From NCBI RefSeq assembly GCF_000002995.4, contig NW_025062479.1, forward strand, positions 124,001-188,000: a stretch of DNA of 64,000 nucleotides. The letters are read 5' to 3'. The notes under the pieces were generated by a model. That model made no database searches, had not been told where the DNA came from, and worked only from the letters and a program-made list of their open reading frames with translations. This DNA is from Brugia malayi. Its lineage: Eukaryota; Nematoda; Chromadorea; Rhabditida; Onchocercidae. This document shows, piece after piece, positions 61,001-64,000 of this stretch. Position 1 is the stretch's first letter. Each line of letters begins with the position of its first letter. The translations under genes and the position numbers were made by a program.

Positions 61001-64000
61001 ACTAAGAAACGTGCATTCATCTTCCTCACTGATCCACAAATCTGTCATTGTATCCTTGCTTACTGACTCTTTCAATGTTTGTCGTTCCTAAACAAAGTTC
61101 AATACAAGATTTCTTCATCTCTCTAATAAAACAATGATGACAGACCTTTAATGACAATCCAACTTTCATTCTGATAGCAATAATTACAACAGGTTCAGAT
61201 TAATTCAACATTCAAAAGGAAAAACTAAATGAGATTGGTAGAAATGAAGAATCATAAAATTGTCCTTCCAAGGGACAGTAGTCCAAGAGACACTAATAAG
61301 AACAAGAAAAGGGTAGGTGTAAATGAAAAATTCCTGAACTGCACATTTTAAATTGCAAAGGAAATCATGCATTTTTCCTTACTGTCAGAATTACGTATTG
61401 TTAGTAAAGAGCAATCGCTAGTTTATAAATATTGACATTTCAGGATAACTGAAAAGAGAAGCAAGAAAACTCCAGAATCTGAACTTCCGGTCGCTCACTG
61501 ATTTGATAGTATAATTACTGATGGCCGCTTCTACACAACCATTTGAAAAGCATCATGATGCTAAACATCCTGCGTAATCTAATCCCGATTTTTCAATTTT
61601 CGCTAAATCAAACGTTGCCATCTTCATATCAGCTATATTCATCAACTATTATTAGGCATAACAGTATAATGAAGCATTCCAGCAAGTTTTAGCTAATAAC
61701 ACAATTAGCATACCAATATCAGTTAGGAAAAAGATATCAATAAATGAAATATGCAACAGTGAAAAAGTTGGTTTTGAAAAGCAAACTGAAATCAAAGCTT
61801 CACACCTCAAATTCATGCTCCATGTTTTCTTTATTCTCTAGAATTTGGAATTCCAATAATTCGTTCATTTCTTTGGACTCAATAAGTTCCGCTTCCATAC
61901 TTTCCATTTTGGAACGTTGTTCCACAATCTGATCCTGTAGTCTAGCGATGCTATCCAGCAATTCCATCGTATTTTCCGACTAAACTAATAAAGTCACTTA
62001 CAGGTGAATAGTAGTATCCAGACAGCAATCCGAACATATCGTGTCACATAACTTTGATATGTGATGCAGTTTGAGTTCAAAACAAAAAAAAAAAAAAAAA
62101 TGGATTTATGTTTATTCACATATTTTTCACTATTAGGTTGTTGATTTTTTCATCTACTTTAGGTAAAGAAGCTGTTCTAAAGTTTTTCTTCTTTTTTTTA
62201 CAAAAACCTGCATAGAAAAAATTTCATACGTTGTTCAGAGGAACATCTTAGTGACCATGAGCGTAAAACATCTGTCTAAAATGAGAATTTAAATTTCTCT
62301 AATATTTTACTTAGAAACGAAAAAGGAACAAAACCTTAAGATCAATATACTGGACTAACTGTCATTATCATTTAACTTTTAACAAGTTTTCTTAGTAAAA
62401 AAGTGTTATTAACCAATTAAGCAAGAGTAATTACATTTTTGTAAATTTAGCTCAATTTATCATGTGTGATAAAATAAACTGAACAGCTAATCTACACATT
62501 CTTTATTCACTTATGCTTACTTAATTTCATTAATACTAGTAAAGCTAGTAAATTTTGAAAATTCTGCTCAATTCGTGCTAGATTTCTTCTAAGTGCTGGC
62601 AGTGAACACCAAAATGAAAAGTTAAGTTTAAATTTCCAACTAAGAGATATAAGTTAGATTGCTTGCGTAAAGGTAGAATTCATCTAACAAAAATGTCTAT
62701 AAGTTATCCACAACACACTGCAATGTAGCAGCACGTACGTACGAGGTGAAATTTTTGAATTAAACTTATAATGTTAGCTTTTTGTAGATCAATTGATTAA
62801 TATGCCATGCTCACTTAAAATTATGTATTAGTAAGTAAGTAGTAATAAATCAATGATACGGTTTACTTGTAACTGTTGCTGCTCGATGACAACCTGCTGT
62901 TGAGCAATTGTTGTTTGGGCGCAAATTAGCTGATGTCTTAGAAGCTGATCATCTTCAAGCGCATATTCACCCGTTTTCAGTACTGATAACGTTCGTCGAA
63001 GCTGTTCACCTTCGCGAGCGATTTGCTGATAACCGTTTTCAATATCTTTATCTAGTGCCTGTAATTTGATGTGAAACTGTAAACTAAAAATGTATCAGTG
63101 TTTGTTATTGTTTTTTTTTTTTTTGCATTTTTGCATTAAAGGAAAATTTCACCGCACTGTTCATAATGTTTTTAATTTTAAATGTATTGATAGAAAGAAA
63201 AAGTTATTTTCAAAGCAAATGCAATCCAAGGACAGTTCATTTATTCTGAAGTCTGAAAAGAAAAAAAAGTGTTTTCAGAATTGAGTACTTCGTTCAAGTC
63301 TTCTGTAATAGTGTTTAGTGAGATAGAACTTTCAGCGGAGCAATCAGATCCACCGAATGATGATTGCCTGTCCTCTTCAGTTTCGCCATTTTTTCGAGAA
63401 GATATACATTTCCTCAATCTTTTGAATTTTTGAACCAACAAATCATAACGACGATCCTTCTCCTAAAATTTTCAAAAGAGAAATCGATGAAGTGATTATC
63501 CACCAATGGTTATCATTATTCTTCATTATCAGAATTTGCTACTTATTTCTGTGTCACTCCTGAAGTAAGTTATCATTTGCTTTACATTCACAATCATAAA
63601 TTATTATCATTTTTCTTATCACCATTAAAAAAGCTACACAAAAAAAAAATATCAGTCAGCAGAAAGTGAGCGGAAATATTTTCAAACACGAAAAGAGAGA
63701 CTTACCAAGCCTGCTTGCCTTAATGCAGTAATACATTTGGAGTACTCCAGCACTTGATTTCTATACCTGTCCAATTCTTCCAGTTTTTCAGGAAAAGCCC
63801 TTCTCTCTTTCAGGTTCTGATTATCCTTAGCTAACCTTTCGTAATCATCCTTCTGAAAATTTCATTTATAAATTGATGGTAGTAGCAAAAATCTGTCACA
63901 ATGCTTAGCAGTAAGTACACACATTCATCGCTAATGGAAACTAACCAACGTTAAGAAATCATCCTGAGAGTGACATAATTTCTGCTCACAGTGTTTCATT
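58060..64000 (-). CDS. Large coiled-coil protein, 3' part (5' end beyond window)
   Basis: The exons read are (64000)-63946, 63852-63706, 63462-63289, 63058-62867, 61979-61806, 61087-60983, 60872-60750, 60560-60426, 60128-60063, 59909-59797, 59636-59534, 59410-59283, 59053-58804 and 58278-58060. All junctions are in phase, nearly all phase 0, giving about 600 residues here. Almost every exon is a Glu/Lys/Gln-rich heptad-type coiled coil (for example KLKSRVAKLESERQER, LRCQIREHTESLQQF, ELLDSIARLQDQIVEQR). A Ser/acidic linker (SSFGGSDCSAESS) breaks it at 63.35 kb. The C-terminus after the coil (LTDAVQKLLRLVSANCSYGY) is not coiled coil. It is probably a cytoskeletal, centrosomal or Golgi scaffold, but no specific family is recognised. 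Confidence 0.78.

Noticed and set aside
1..64000. CRISPR arrays, rRNA genes, spliced-leader/5S cluster
   Set aside because: I looked for regularly spaced repeats, the nematode SL1 core and conserved rRNA blocks, and saw none.

Overview
This window looks like a chromosomal segment of a filarial nematode (Onchocercidae). The DNA is very AT-rich with long A/T homopolymer runs. The genes are split into many short exons with introns ending in TTTTCAG-type acceptors. Several genes are typical of nematodes or animals: a PIM-type kinase, nicastrin, a CUB plus C-type-lectin receptor, a DHHC acyltransferase and a peptide-receptor-like GPCR. A decayed block of bacterial DNA at about 15.9-18.1 kb carries pieces of gyrB/parE, ftsY, RNase J and radA that read like Wolbachia genes. 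This is the main reason to say filaria rather than just nematode. The species cannot be named from the sequence alone.

Layout. 1-3.0 kb: no gene seen. 3.0-7.4 kb (-): a nine-exon rhodopsin-type GPCR that resembles the sex-peptide/myoinhibitory-peptide (SPR/DMSR) receptors. 7.4-15.9 kb: long AT-rich stretch with simple repeats. 15.9-18.1 kb: Wolbachia-like nuclear insert. 18.5-19.0 kb: diverged direct repeat. 19.8-21.7 kb: a small C2H2 zinc-finger gene (-) and a secreted/type I membrane protein gene (+), head to head. 21.7-28.6 kb: little of note. 28.6-29.4 kb (+): a small two-exon protein and an exon with a C-terminal membrane anchor. 30.1-34.5 kb (-): complete nicastrin, modelled as 16 exons and 709 codons. 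34.8-35.3 kb (-): 3' exons of a small membrane protein just upstream of nicastrin. 37.5-40.3 kb (+): CUB/CTLD transmembrane receptor. 41.4-43.3 kb (-): DHHC protein acyltransferase. 44.3-44.9 kb (+): small single-pass membrane protein. 46.8-48.8 kb (-): PIM-family kinase, complete at 430 codons. 48.8-58.1 kb: mostly non-coding, with microsatellites and a GC-richer island. 58.1-64.0 kb (-): 3' part of a large coiled-coil protein that runs off the window.

The exon models were built by hand from reading frame and splice phase. Where phases are stated to match, every junction was checked. 5' ends and non-conserved exons remain uncertain. Apart from the possible short spacing between the small membrane protein gene and nicastrin (operon-like), and the divergent pair at 20.3 kb, the genes look functionally independent. 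Nicastrin (gamma-secretase), the DHHC enzyme, the GPCR and the lectin receptor are all membrane or secretory-pathway proteins, but nothing in the sequence shows that they act together.
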